Positions 1-6,859 of a stretch of 25,541 bases of DNA are shown here, piece after piece. Positions within the stretch are counted from its first letter, which is position 1, and each line of letters begins with the position of its first letter. The notes under the pieces are model-generated. The model did no database searches. It saw only the letters and a list, made by a program, of their open reading frames with translations, and was not told where the DNA came from. Made by a program: the position numbers and the translations under genes. Source of the DNA: Nitrospira sp. (GTDB taxonomy: Bacteria > Nitrospirota > Nitrospiria > Nitrospirales > Nitrospiraceae); NCBI GenBank assembly GCA_015904045.1, contig JABMDG010000039.1, forward strand, positions 20,692 to 46,232, read 5' to 3'.

Positions 1-698
1 ACTTCCAGGATGCGGCAGATTTGCCGATCTTTTGTGCCGAGGACTCGCAAGACCAGCCCAAATCCTTGACTCTCCGCCAGGCCGTACGCCATCACGTGTA
101 CCATGTTGGTCCGGTTGGACGACCCATCACCAGCGGGAATGAGATCGCCCTCCCACTGAATCGTCGGATGAACCGCCGCTGCCCGCTTCGCTGCTCGCCA
201 GGCACAGGGCATACCTGCCCGATCCAACTCATCCAATAGCCACTGCACGGTAGGACCATCAGCGGCTTCTCCTTGAAACGTCCAGCGGGCCAGTTCGGCG
301 ATGGGGTGAGCACCGATGATCGGCGTGGAGACTTCTTCCAGTTGGGCCTCCTCGCACACGATGTACAGTTCCCCTTGTGGGTCAAACCAGAACCGCAGTT
401 TGCCCGCGCTGCATTCGGCCTGAATCACATCCAGCGACGAACAATCCGCGCCCTCCTGCTCGAAGAGCGAAAAGTCTGTGACGCCGATCATCAGCAGCCT
501 GGTCACCCGCACGAGCCCTCGCACTTGGTAACGAATTGTTACGGACACCGTGGTGCCCGCCGGCACCTCCCGCCCCGATTCTTCGTCGAACAGGCGGCGC
601 TTGGACATCTGCACATCCGTGACATAGCCTGAGCGGAATCCACCGGTGTGGGCGATCAGCCAGCGAAGGTCTTCGACCGTTTTGATTTGATGCTGCAT
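1..698 (-). CDS. Hypothetical protein, 3' end beyond the left edge
   Basis: A minus-strand frame opens at ATG 698-696 (MQHQIKTVEDLRWL...) and stays free of stops to the window edge, giving 232 codons. I translated it directly; it reads as a normal globular protein, acidic and rich in D/E/V/L, with no signal peptide or membrane segment. It includes a stretch reading FWFDPQGELYIVCEEAQLEE near residues 105-130 and WLLDELDRAG near 155. I do not recognise a family. It lies 69 bp downstream of a coupled three-gene set on the same strand and could be the fourth gene of that operon. Shorter open frames on the opposite strand here (21-239, 273-632) are low-complexity shadows. The C-terminus is unknown, so function cannot be assigned. 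Confidence 0.75.
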   Translation of the reverse strand, partial: MQHQIKTVEDLRWLIAHTGGFRSGYVTDVQMSKRRLFDEESGREVPAGTTVSVTIRYQVRGLVRVTRLLMIGVTDFSLFEQEGADCSSLDVIQAECSAGKLRFWFDPQGELYIVCEEAQLEEVSTPIIGAHPIAELARWTFQGEAADGPTVQWLLDELDRAGMPCAWRAAKRAAAVHPTIQWEGDLIPAGDGSSNRTNMVHVMAYGLAESQGFGLVLRVLGTKDRQICRILE

Positions 699-767
699 GG
701 CAAGATTGTAGCGCAGAGAAAGCGAGAAGGGCCAGTAAAGACGGCGATCGCACGGAGGCCGTTGCCG

Positions 768-1412
768 TTACAATGGCGGGGTGCGGCGGCTGGTTGCGTG
801 GTCGACGATCTCCTTGGCCTGTGGGAGTGTCATGCCCGGCTGTTGCCGCCGCAGAGCAGTAACTGCATCGACTGTCCTGCCGGTTTGGGTGAGATGGGCC
901 AGCCCTTCGTCAGGGCTATCGGAGATGGCTACATGGAGCAACGGCTGTAATCGATTCGCCTCGCGCAGGGCGTGTTCCTTCGATGCGTACAGGTTTGTGC
1001 TGACCGGGATGGTTCGATCCTTGAGGACGAACAAGACGGACCACCGTTCGCGCTGCCGGTTTGCCGGCAATAATTCCTCATCGCGATCATACGTCAGCAG
1101 CACCAGTAGCTTGACCACCTCGTCGAACCGGAACCGATCCGTCACAGACTTGGTCAGACTCTTGCCGGTCACCGTCACTTCCCGACGGACTGGATCGATA
1201 ACCAGGCGTCGGACTTGAATGACGTATCCGCTGAATCCCAACAGCAGGGCGCCCAGCGTTCCGCCGATGATTGTCCCAATGTCCCGTTCTGCTTCCGTGA
1301 ACGAGTTGAAAACGAGCACACACATGCCCACGGAGCCAGCCAGGAGCACATACCGCAGCCATTCGCTGTTGTCTTGAAAGACGAGAGGTTTCACTGAGCG
1401 TGTCGGGGTCAT
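768..1412 (-). CDS. Membrane-anchored hypothetical protein with a C-terminal L7/L12-like helix motif
   Basis: This is a 214-residue protein. Two adjacent hydrophobic segments (about residues 20-38, YVLLAGSVGMCVLVFNSF, and 45-67) predict a membrane hairpin, followed by a cytoplasmic-looking beta-rich region (about 70-150). The C-terminus, about 178-206, reads GRTVDAVTALRRQQPG followed by MTLPQAKEIVD. This resembles the helix-turn-helix of the ribosomal protein L7/L12 C-terminal domain (K-x-x-A-I-K-x-L-R ... L-K-E-A-K-x-x-V), which recurs as an add-on in other bacterial membrane proteins. Start ATG 1412 overlaps the stop of the preceding gene as ATGA, indicating translational coupling. The specific function is unknown; the L7/L12 resemblance is by eye. 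Confidence 0.75.
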   Translation of the reverse strand: MTPTRSVKPLVFQDNSEWLRYVLLAGSVGMCVLVFNSFTEAERDIGTIIGGTLGALLLGFSGYVIQVRRLVIDPVRREVTVTGKSLTKSVTDRFRFDEVVKLLVLLTYDRDEELLPANRQRERWSVLFVLKDRTIPVSTNLYASKEHALREANRLQPLLHVAISDSPDEGLAHLTQTGRTVDAVTALRRQQPGMTLPQAKEIVDHATSRRTPPL

Positions 1413-1798
1413 CGCGTCTCAACCGATCGGCACAGTGCAGCAGTCACAAACGCGACGGCTAGTCCCTGATCCGGTACCGTGACTTCGACGAGGCGTCCAT
1501 TCGGGACGGAGGTCTCAATCACCGTCACCCGATGGCCCTTGTCGCGCATCAGCGTGATAAAAGCATCCGGGTCGCGCACCTCCCCCAGGTCCGGCACCTT
1601 GCGCTTTAGACTGGCAATCTCCGCACACTCTCCATGGCGGGAGAACAGAAACCATTCGGGGATGGCAAATGCATCGTTCTCCCCGGCGAATCCACAGCAC
1701 ATGACTGCGGCAAGAATCATCCACCGGGTGGAGGAACACGGGAACGATGATTTCTTGCGAAAAGATATGCAACGGGCTCTCGGCAATGGCGCGCTCAT
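1409..1798 (-). CDS. Small secreted or anchored hypothetical protein
   Basis: This is a 129-residue protein from ATG 1798, chosen because that ATG overlaps the stop of the upstream gene (ATGA, 1795-1798). The N-terminus is basic (RARC, RKKS), followed by a hydrophobic core MILAAVMCCGFAG and a possible signal-peptidase site after DAFA (about residue 45). An internal ATG at 1720 would give a tighter signal peptide. The mature part, about 85 residues, has no recognised motif; its end reads VTVPDQGLAVAFVTAALCRSVETR, written here as continuous sense after a KGHRVTVIETSVPNG strand pair. It is coupled on both sides by 4-nt overlaps, so its product is probably needed together with the two membrane proteins flanking it. 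A longer frame reaching 2053 is just the antisense-like alternative frame of the upstream gene. Confidence 0.65.
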   Translation of the reverse strand: MSAPLPRARCISFRKKSSFPCSSTRWMILAAVMCCGFAGENDAFAIPEWFLFSRHGECAEIASLKRKVPDLGEVRDPDAFITLMRDKGHRVTVIETSVPNGRLVEVTVPDQGLAVAFVTAALCRSVETR

Positions 1799-2175
1799 AC
1801 AACCGTGGTGTTGTGCGCGCGGCGAATTCTCTTCAGCATCGCCGTGGCTCCAATGAGTGATAACGTCACGAGGGTGGCGACTGCCGCATATCCTCCGATG
1901 AACAGCCAACCCAAGGCTCCAAACTCCCCAACGAACAGAGATTGGATTGTGATCAGCATCTGGCCAAGGGCGTAGCCGAGCGGGAGCCACACACCACGGA
2001 TGTGGCCAGAGAGGCCGCCGATGATTGCGATCAGGAGCCACGAGAGCATCCAAATCGGTGCATCAGCATCCCATGGCTCGATCGTTCCAGTGAGCCAAGG
2101 TGAACACACCCACATGCCGATACCGGCCAGGACACCGATCGCCAGCAAAACCGGAGCTGTGAGTTTCGACATCAT
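1795..2175 (-). CDS. Small integral membrane protein, unknown function
   Basis: This is a 126-residue, strongly hydrophobic protein with about four predicted membrane segments: LLAIGVLAGIGMWVC near 10-25, IWMLSWLLIAIIGGL near 41-56, a third near 64-82 (LPLGYALGQMLI), and GWLFIGGYAAVATLVTLSLIG near 88-108. A basic tail (KRIRRAH) follows. It is the first gene of the coupled minus-strand set ending at the left edge. Two ATG codons are adjacent (MMSKLTAP). No good Shine-Dalgarno sequence precedes them, and a TATACT hexamer lies only 11 nt upstream, so the mRNA may be nearly leaderless. No family is recognised. Confidence 0.72.
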   Translation of the reverse strand: MMSKLTAPVLLAIGVLAGIGMWVCSPWLTGTIEPWDADAPIWMLSWLLIAIIGGLSGHIRGVWLPLGYALGQMLITIQSLFVGEFGALGWLFIGGYAAVATLVTLSLIGATAMLKRIRRAHNTTVV

Positions 2176-2422
2176 GGTTCAAGGAAAGTATAGCCGATGG
2201 TGAGAATTCTAACGCGGGCTGGTGAAACGGCTAAGAAAAGATGCAATCGGTGTAGGGGTAAGGCCTCGGCCAGCCCCGCAGCTATTTTCAGCGCCATTGT
2301 TCCGAGTCATTTCATGGGTGAAGCAGATCTGCTTGCGAGCTACTCCAAAGACGGTGTATGTATCCTGCCAGTGAAAGTCCAGGTCAGAGCTGTTCCGTTG
2401 TCATGAAGCGTAGGTATTGAGG
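2176..2422. other. Intergenic region between divergent genes
   Basis: No gene is supported here. Besides the minus-strand TATACT, the plus strand has TTGCGA (2333-2338) and TATGTA (2357-2362) 18 nt apart. These could drive the amidotransferase gene with a leader of about 54 nt, but the match is modest. A 14-bp perfect palindrome, AAGCAGATCTGCTT, lies at 2321-2334, just ahead of that candidate promoter; its length is within chance expectation. The open plus-strand frame 2197-2406 has no coding character. Confidence 0.4.
2187..2192 (-). promoter_or_regulatory. Candidate -10 element for the four-gene membrane operon
   Basis: Read on the minus strand this is TATACT, a close match to the sigma-70 -10 consensus, ending 11 nt before the ATG at 2175. 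No clear -35 hexamer is visible 16-18 nt upstream. If it is used, the 5' leader would be only about 4-6 nt. This is inference from one hexamer. Confidence 0.35.
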
Positions 2423-3109
2423 ATGCAACGCGCAGTTTGTCTCCAACATGTGCCCTTTGAGGGTCCTGGCGCGTTTGCGGCGTCGCTGGCCAGGCGTGGG
2501 GTGCAGCTAGTGCACCACCTGGTTCCAAAAAACGGGCTCCCGAAGGACACGGGTGATTTGCTGATCGTGATGGGCGGGCCGATGTCGGTCAACGATTCCG
2601 ATCCGTGGATCGCGGCGGAGACCGACTTCATCCGGGCTGCTCTGCTGTCCGGCAAGCCGGTCATCGGCGTGTGTCTCGGCAGCCAGTTCATGGCCAAGGC
2701 GCTCGGCGCGACGGTCCGGTCCGGCACGGCACTGGAAGTCGGCAAGACACACATTGCCCTCACGGAGGAGGGCAAGCACGACCCCGTCTTTCAAGGGTTT
2801 CCCGAAGTCCTGTCGGTTTTCGAATGGCACGGGGAAGTATTCGATCTGCCGAAGAACTGCGTTCCTCTGGCAGGTTCGGAGGTTGCCCCGTTGCAAGCCT
2901 TTCGCTACGGCGCCCATGCCTACGGACTGCTCTTTCATCTCGAAATGGAACTCGACGGCATCGACGCGCTCTGCCGGGAGTGCGCGCCGGATCTCGAACG
3001 GGCTGCGCTCACCGCCGGCCGCGTCACCGCCGGCTTTCTGCCGCACATGTGGCTCTCGCACGAGATCGCCGATCGTCTGATCGGGCATCTGGTCGAGCCG
3101 ACACGTTGA
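2423..3109 (+). CDS. Class-I glutamine amidotransferase (GMP synthase glutaminase-like)
   Basis: This is a 228-residue stand-alone GATase-1 domain of the GuaA-like group (COG0518 type). Visible features are an oxyanion/substrate strand VMGGPMSVND (about 49-58), the nucleophile elbow GVCLGSQFMAKALG with Cys84, and FHLEMEL with the likely His172 and Glu174 of the Cys-His-Glu triad. Such proteins hydrolyse glutamine and pass ammonia to a partner, or act on gamma-glutamyl compounds; the acceptor cannot be told from sequence. Start: TTG 2417 is in frame, but AGGT (2412-2415) is spaced 7 nt from ATG 2423, so I prefer the ATG. It lies 86 bp upstream of dapL on the same strand and is possibly co-transcribed. 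The usual triad context FHPE reads FHLE here, which is common in this subgroup. Confidence 0.88.
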   Translation: MQRAVCLQHVPFEGPGAFAASLARRGVQLVHHLVPKNGLPKDTGDLLIVMGGPMSVNDSDPWIAAETDFIRAALLSGKPVIGVCLGSQFMAKALGATVRSGTALEVGKTHIALTEEGKHDPVFQGFPEVLSVFEWHGEVFDLPKNCVPLAGSEVAPLQAFRYGAHAYGLLFHLEMELDGIDALCRECAPDLERAALTAGRVTAGFLPHMWLSHEIADRLIGHLVEPTR

Positions 3110-3195
3110 TTAGCGCCTCCATCCTGAAGTAGCCTAGAACCTTCGTTCGAGCCTCTTTCATATGGCATCAATCTAGGAAAAGGAGAAGAGAAGAA

Positions 3196-4371
3196 ATGGG
3201 CGGTTTCCCGATAGAAGTCGCAACCCGCATCAAGACATTGCCTCCGTATTTGTTTGCCGCGATCGATAAGATGAAGCAGGCGGCGATCGCGAAGGGCGTG
3301 GACATCATCAACCTCGGCATTGGCGACCCCGATTTACCGACCCCGACCCCGATCATCGACAGCCTGGCCCAGGCCGCCAAGAACTCCAAGCACCACCAGT
3401 ATCCTTCTTATGAGGGCATGTTGGCCTTTCGCACCGCTGTTGCCGATTGGTACAAGCGCCGGTTCAACGTCACGGTGAATCCGGCCGATGAGGTGCTCAC
3501 GTTGATTGGCTCGAAGGAAGGCATCGGCCACATTCACCTGGCATTCGTCGATCCGGGCGATGTGGTGCTGGTTCCGAGTCCGGGGTATCCGGTCTATCCG
3601 GTGGGCACGAGTTTCTGCGGCGGGATCTCACATATCATGCCGCTCACGAAAGCCAACGGCTTTCTCCCGGATCTGAATGCGATCCCAACGGACGTGGCGA
3701 AAAAAGCCAAGCTCATGTGGCTGAATTCGCCGAATAACCCGACCTCCGTCATCATGACGAAAGAGTTTTTCAAGCGCGCGATCGAGTTCGCGCAGGAGCA
3801 TCAGATCATCATCTGCCACGATGCGGCGTACTCCGAGATCTATTACGATGAGAAACGGCCCGCAAGCTTTCTCGAAGTCGATGGCGCCAAGGAGGTCGGG
3901 ATCGAGTTTCACTCCCTGTCGAAGACCTACAACATGACCGGCTGGCGTCTCGGTTTTGCGGTCGGCCACAAGGAGGTGTTGGCCGCGCTAGGGAAGGTCA
4001 AGAGTCAACTCGACAGCGGTGTGTTTGAAGCGGTGCAGGCCGCCGGCATCACGGCACTAGGCCTTCCCGATTCAGTGACCGACGGCATCCGGAAGATCTA
4101 TCAAGAACGGCGTGACACGATTATTCCGGGCCTCAAGAAGCTTGGCCTGGAAGTCGATGCGCCACCCGCGGCATTCTACATCTGGGTGACAGTGCCGAAG
4201 GGCTATACGTCCACGTCGTTTACGGCGCATCTCCTGGAAAAAGCCGGCATTGTGACGACGCCGGGCAACGGATTTGGCGCGCCGGGCGAGGGCTACATCC
4301 GCATGACGGTCTGTACGTCGAAGGAGCGATTGGCGGAAGCGGTGGAGCGTATCAAGAAGGCAGGGTTCTGA
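3196..4371 (+). CDS. dapL: LL-diaminopimelate aminotransferase
   Basis: This is a 391-residue fold-type-I PLP aminotransferase. It converts tetrahydrodipicolinate plus glutamate to LL-diaminopimelate in one step, bypassing the succinylase and acetylase routes of lysine and cell-wall DAP synthesis. Visible features are GIGDPDLPTP (about 41-50), the SPNNPTS loop (about 178-184), the PLP-lysine motif SLSKTYNMTGWRLGF with Lys243, and a C-terminal substrate arginine in YIRMTV. Length matches the family. The start is supported by a purine-rich AGGAAAAGGAG tract ending about 9 nt before ATG 3196. The dapA, dapB and lysA genes lie elsewhere in this window, which supports the DapL assignment over a generic aspartate aminotransferase. 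Its direct neighbours are the amidotransferase upstream and folK downstream. Confidence 0.9.
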   Translation: MGGFPIEVATRIKTLPPYLFAAIDKMKQAAIAKGVDIINLGIGDPDLPTPTPIIDSLAQAAKNSKHHQYPSYEGMLAFRTAVADWYKRRFNVTVNPADEVLTLIGSKEGIGHIHLAFVDPGDVVLVPSPGYPVYPVGTSFCGGISHIMPLTKANGFLPDLNAIPTDVAKKAKLMWLNSPNNPTSVIMTKEFFKRAIEFAQEHQIIICHDAAYSEIYYDEKRPASFLEVDGAKEVGIEFHSLSKTYNMTGWRLGFAVGHKEVLAALGKVKSQLDSGVFEAVQAAGITALGLPDSVTDGIRKIYQERRDTIIPGLKKLGLEVDAPPAAFYIWVTVPKGYTSTSFTAHLLEKAGIVTTPGNGFGAPGEGYIRMTVCTSKERLAEAVERIKKAGF

Positions 4372-4378
4372 AGGGAGG

Positions 4379-4460
4379 TCGTTCGTGAAGCGTGAAGCGT
4401 CGTTCGCAAGCGTTCTCTTTGCGTTTCCCGGGACGATTCACGAATAACGCTTCACGAGAT
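4379..4460. repeat. Imperfect palindromic intergenic element
   Basis: The 95-bp gap between dapL and folK contains an inverted repeat: TCGTGAAGCGT at 4383-4393 and its exact complement ACGCTTCACGA at 4447-4457. Inside these arms lie a direct repeat of GTGAAGCGT/TGAAGCGT, a small stem CGCAA/TTGCG and a TTCACGA repeat at 4437-4443. The layout resembles REP/BIME-like or small MITE-like elements. No second copy is seen in this window, so whether it is dispersed in the genome is unknown. It has no T-tract after the stem, so it is not a classical terminator. Confidence 0.5.
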
Positions 4461-4466
4461 ACGGCC

Positions 4467-5021
4467 ATGAGAGAGACGGCCTACATCGGATTTGGGTCGA
4501 ACGTCGGCGATCGGGTCGACTTCTGCGACCGGGCGGTGACGTTGCTAAGCCTGCTGCCCCATTCGCGGGTGGCCGGTATCTCGCTACTCTACGAAACGGA
4601 GCCGATCCACGACGGGACTGATCCGGGCGACGGCTGGTTTCTCAACGGCATCGTGCAACTCGAAACCGACGTCATGCCGAGGAGCCTCCTCACGGTCTTG
4701 CGGGAGATTGAACGGTCGCTGGGGCGCGATCAAGACCACCGGTCGGGCCCCAGGACGATCGATCTCGACCTGTTGTTTTATGGCGATCAGACGATCAACG
4801 ACCCGGACCTGGTAGTGCCGCATCCACGGTTGCACCAGCGCCGTTTCGTGCTCATCCCGATGAGTGAGCTCAATCCGCTGTTCGTCCATCCGGTGCTCCA
4901 GCGAACCGTCGCTCAGCTGCTGGCGGAGAACACGGACACCTCCGAAGTCCGGTTGCTCTTTCCTCAGCCCTCGACCCGTTATGGCTCGCGCCCGGCGTGC
5001 AGCTCGGGTCAGAACCCATGA
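4467..5021 (+). CDS. folK: 2-amino-4-hydroxy-6-hydroxymethyldihydropteridine pyrophosphokinase
   Basis: This is a 184-residue protein that transfers pyrophosphate from ATP to 6-hydroxymethyl-7,8-dihydropterin in folate synthesis. Family signatures are the N-terminal FGSNVGDR (about 8-15), ETEPIHDG in the pterin-binding loop region, and the Mg/ATP motif SGPRTIDLDLLFYG (about 90-105), followed by VPHPRLHQRRFVL. The start at ATG 4467 gives the canonical RETAYIGFGSN beginning; an in-frame ATG at 4392 lies inside the palindromic repeat and adds an unrelated basic leader, so I rejected it. The last ~20 residues (STRYGSRPACSSGQNP) are an unconserved tail. The stop overlaps the panC start as ATGA, so the two are translationally coupled. 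Confidence 0.9.
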   Translation: MRETAYIGFGSNVGDRVDFCDRAVTLLSLLPHSRVAGISLLYETEPIHDGTDPGDGWFLNGIVQLETDVMPRSLLTVLREIERSLGRDQDHRSGPRTIDLDLLFYGDQTINDPDLVVPHPRLHQRRFVLIPMSELNPLFVHPVLQRTVAQLLAENTDTSEVRLLFPQPSTRYGSRPACSSGQNP

Positions 5022-5878
5022 AGATCATCCACAGCCTCGGCGCCATGACGGCCTGGAGCGAGCGGCTTCGCCGCGAGGGAGTCACGATCGGGTGTGTTCC
5101 GACGATGGGTGCCCTCCACGATGGCCACCGGGCGCTTATACGGGCGGCGCGTCTACGGTGCGATGCGCTGGCGGTCAGCATCTTCGTCAATCCAACCCAG
5201 TTCGGGCCGGCGGAAGACCTGGCCAAGTATCCACGTCCGATCGGGAAGGATCGTGAGTTATGCCGGGAGGAAGGCGTGGACGTCTGTTTCGAGCCCTCCG
5301 CGGCAGCTATGTACCCGGTAGGGTTTCAGACCGTTGTGACGGTTCAGGCGATTGCCACACGATGGGAGGGAGAAGCGCGTCCACACCATTTTGCCGGCGT
5401 CGCGACCGTCGTGACGAAACTCTTTGGCATCGTCCGGCCCCATCTTGCCCTGTTCGGGCAGAAGGACTATCAACAAGCGGCGCTGGTGCGGCAGCTCGCT
5501 AAGGACCTGAGCCTGGGTGTGGAGATCGTGGTCCGCCCTACCGTGCGTGAGCAGGACGGCTTGGCGATGAGCTCGCGCAACGTATATCTCTCACCGGATG
5601 AGCGGATTGTCGCGCCCACGCTCTATAAGAGCCTGCAGGCCGGAGCCGAGGCGATTCGCAGCGGGACGACCGATGCGTCGGCGGTTCAGTCGGCGATGGC
5701 CGCGGTGGTCAGGCAAGAACCGGCGCTGACGGTCGATTATCTTTCGGTGTGCGATCCCCTGACATTGGAGCCGCTCTCGACTGTGACTTCCAAGGCTGTC
5801 CTGCTCGGCGCTGCCCGTCTCGGCTTTATCAGACTCATCGACAATCTCATGGTCACAATGCCGGCCGGGCGCCGCTAG
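5018..5878 (+). CDS. panC: Pantothenate synthetase (pantoate-beta-alanine ligase)
   Basis: This is a 286-residue enzyme that joins pantoate and beta-alanine with ATP through a pantoyl-adenylate, the last step of pantothenate synthesis. Visible features are the HIGH-like PTMGALHDGHRALI (about 27-40), SIFVNPTQFGPAEDL (about 55-69), HFAGVATVVTKLF (about 123-135), GQKDYQQ, and the KMSKS-like loop LAMSSRNVYLSP. The start ATG 5018 overlaps the folK stop by 4 nt and begins MKIIHS, as in the family. An in-frame GTG at 4997 would add seven residues that look like folK coding sequence. It is convergent with the PilZ gene; only 24 bp separate their stops and no obvious hairpin terminator is present there. 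Confidence 0.93.
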   Translation: MKIIHSLGAMTAWSERLRREGVTIGCVPTMGALHDGHRALIRAARLRCDALAVSIFVNPTQFGPAEDLAKYPRPIGKDRELCREEGVDVCFEPSAAAMYPVGFQTVVTVQAIATRWEGEARPHHFAGVATVVTKLFGIVRPHLALFGQKDYQQAALVRQLAKDLSLGVEIVVRPTVREQDGLAMSSRNVYLSPDERIVAPTLYKSLQAGAEAIRSGTTDASAVQSAMAAVVRQEPALTVDYLSVCDPLTLEPLSTVTSKAVLLGAARLGFIRLIDNLMVTMPAGRR

Positions 5879-5902
5879 CCGGACTTTCTGCAGGTCGATG
5901 GA

Positions 5903-6415
5903 TTAGGAGAAGAGGTTGGGGGGGACGTTGTGGCCGACGAGCAGGCTGAGGACGACTTGGCTGAGACGGTGCTTATCGCCCTCGGGCAATTCTAGAAAAT
6001 GGACTCCCATCGACTCTTTCCGCACGGAGCACACCGCCGCCGTCTCGACTGTGATGGCTGCTTCGTCAGACGCAGGCGTAATCGTGATTCCCATGAAGGT
6101 CCCGGGCGGCAGGAGTTCCGAGGTTTCCACGGTACAGCCGTCCACGGAAATATCCGTGATGCGACCCCGGATCCGGTGCGTGGCGTCGGGAAACGCTTCG
6201 GCGTGAAGCGAGACCGGCAAGCGCTTGTATTGCCGGCGATCGACTGAGTGCGTGGCATCCGGCACCTTGGTCCAAAAGGTATGGAACCGTCTTGAGCACA
6301 GTTGACAACGAAAGGGATGCACGTTGAAACGGCTGAGCATCTTCTCAACCGTTCCTTCATTGTAGGTGGCACGAACAAACGGTGTTCCACAGCTTGGGCA
6401 GTGGAGAGTTTTCAT
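5903..6415 (-). CDS. Zinc-ribbon plus PilZ domain protein
   Basis: This is a 170-residue protein with two parts. The N-terminus carries four cysteines as CPSC (Cys6, Cys9) and CQLC (Cys37, Cys40), a zinc-ribbon arrangement. The C-terminal part is a PilZ domain with RRQYKR (RxxxR at 61-65) and DISVDG (88-93), the two cyclic-di-GMP-binding motifs, followed by the usual GTFMGITI and VHFLEL strands. It is probably a c-di-GMP-responsive effector; the output is unknown. Start ATG 6415 overlaps the stop of the preceding gene (ATGA), and the protein from there begins directly with the ribbon, so the longer frame from 6541 is rejected. It is the last gene of the rmuC operon. Confidence 0.85.
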   Translation of the reverse strand: MKTLHCPSCGTPFVRATYNEGTVEKMLSRFNVHPFRCQLCSRRFHTFWTKVPDATHSVDRRQYKRLPVSLHAEAFPDATHRIRGRITDISVDGCTVETSELLPPGTFMGITITPASDEAAITVETAAVCSVRKESMGVHFLELPEGDKHRLSQVVLSLLVGHNVPPNLFS

Positions 6416-6849
6416 GAGTTTGGTGGTGACATCGGTGAGGTGCGCGGGGCGGAGCCCGTTTCTGCGGCTGGTGATGATTCCCGTTGTGCGTTGAGAATCG
6501 GTTCGAGGTTGGCCGGTGAGTAAGTCGGAGGCTTCACCCACTTCCCATCGGCCCGTTTGTAGCCGCCCACCTTGCTAAGATTCGACCGGTGGACTTCCTG
6601 GAAGACCGGTTTCATGTCAATTCCATAGGAGACCGCAGTCCCGTAGACCACGTACAGCAAATCAGCCATTTCCTTGGCCACCGCGGCCAGATTCCCGTTG
6701 GCCATCGATTCCTTCAGTTCGTCGAACTCTTCTTGAATGAGACGGATGCGAAGCCGTTTCGTGTCGTCGGCTGGATCAGCGGGAGTCGGCTGGATCACAA
6801 TCTCAAACTTCCGATGAAATTCCTCGACCATCTTCTGCTCATCGGTCAT
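6412..6849 (-). CDS. All-alpha NTP pyrophosphohydrolase (MazG/HisE-like)
   Basis: This is a 145-residue protein with the metal-binding pattern of the all-alpha NTP-PPase superfamily: EEFDELKES (EExxE, about 41-45) and EMADLLYVVYGTA (ExxD, about 60-63), followed by the GYKRADGKWVKPP region found in stand-alone members. The expected role is hydrolysis of (d)NTPs or related nucleotides to monophosphates, as in house-cleaning enzymes; the substrate cannot be inferred. The start is fixed by an AAGGAG sequence 6 nt before ATG 6849; an in-frame ATG at 6876 would sit inside the 3' end of rmuC. It lies 10 bp after rmuC and overlaps the PilZ gene by 4 nt. The C-terminal 30 residues are proline/serine rich and probably disordered. 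Confidence 0.85.
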   Translation of the reverse strand: MTDEQKMVEEFHRKFEIVIQPTPADPADDTKRLRIRLIQEEFDELKESMANGNLAAVAKEMADLLYVVYGTAVSYGIDMKPVFQEVHRSNLSKVGGYKRADGKWVKPPTYSPANLEPILNAQRESSPAAETGSAPRTSPMSPPNS

Positions 6850-6859
6850 GCCGTCTCCT

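Noticed and set aside
382..753. 123-codon minus-strand frame with a signal-like start
   Set aside because: It is another frame of the long partial gene at 1-698, rich in Arg and Gly, with no conserved features; the longer frame in the same strand has coding character.
2321..2334. 14-bp perfect palindrome AAGCAGATCTGCTT as an operator
   Set aside because: A palindrome of this length is expected about once by chance in 25 kb, and no second copy or known operator match is seen.
2507..3088. 193-codon minus-strand frame opposite the glutamine amidotransferase
   Set aside because: Shadow frame without family features; the sense frame has the full Cys-His-Glu arrangement.
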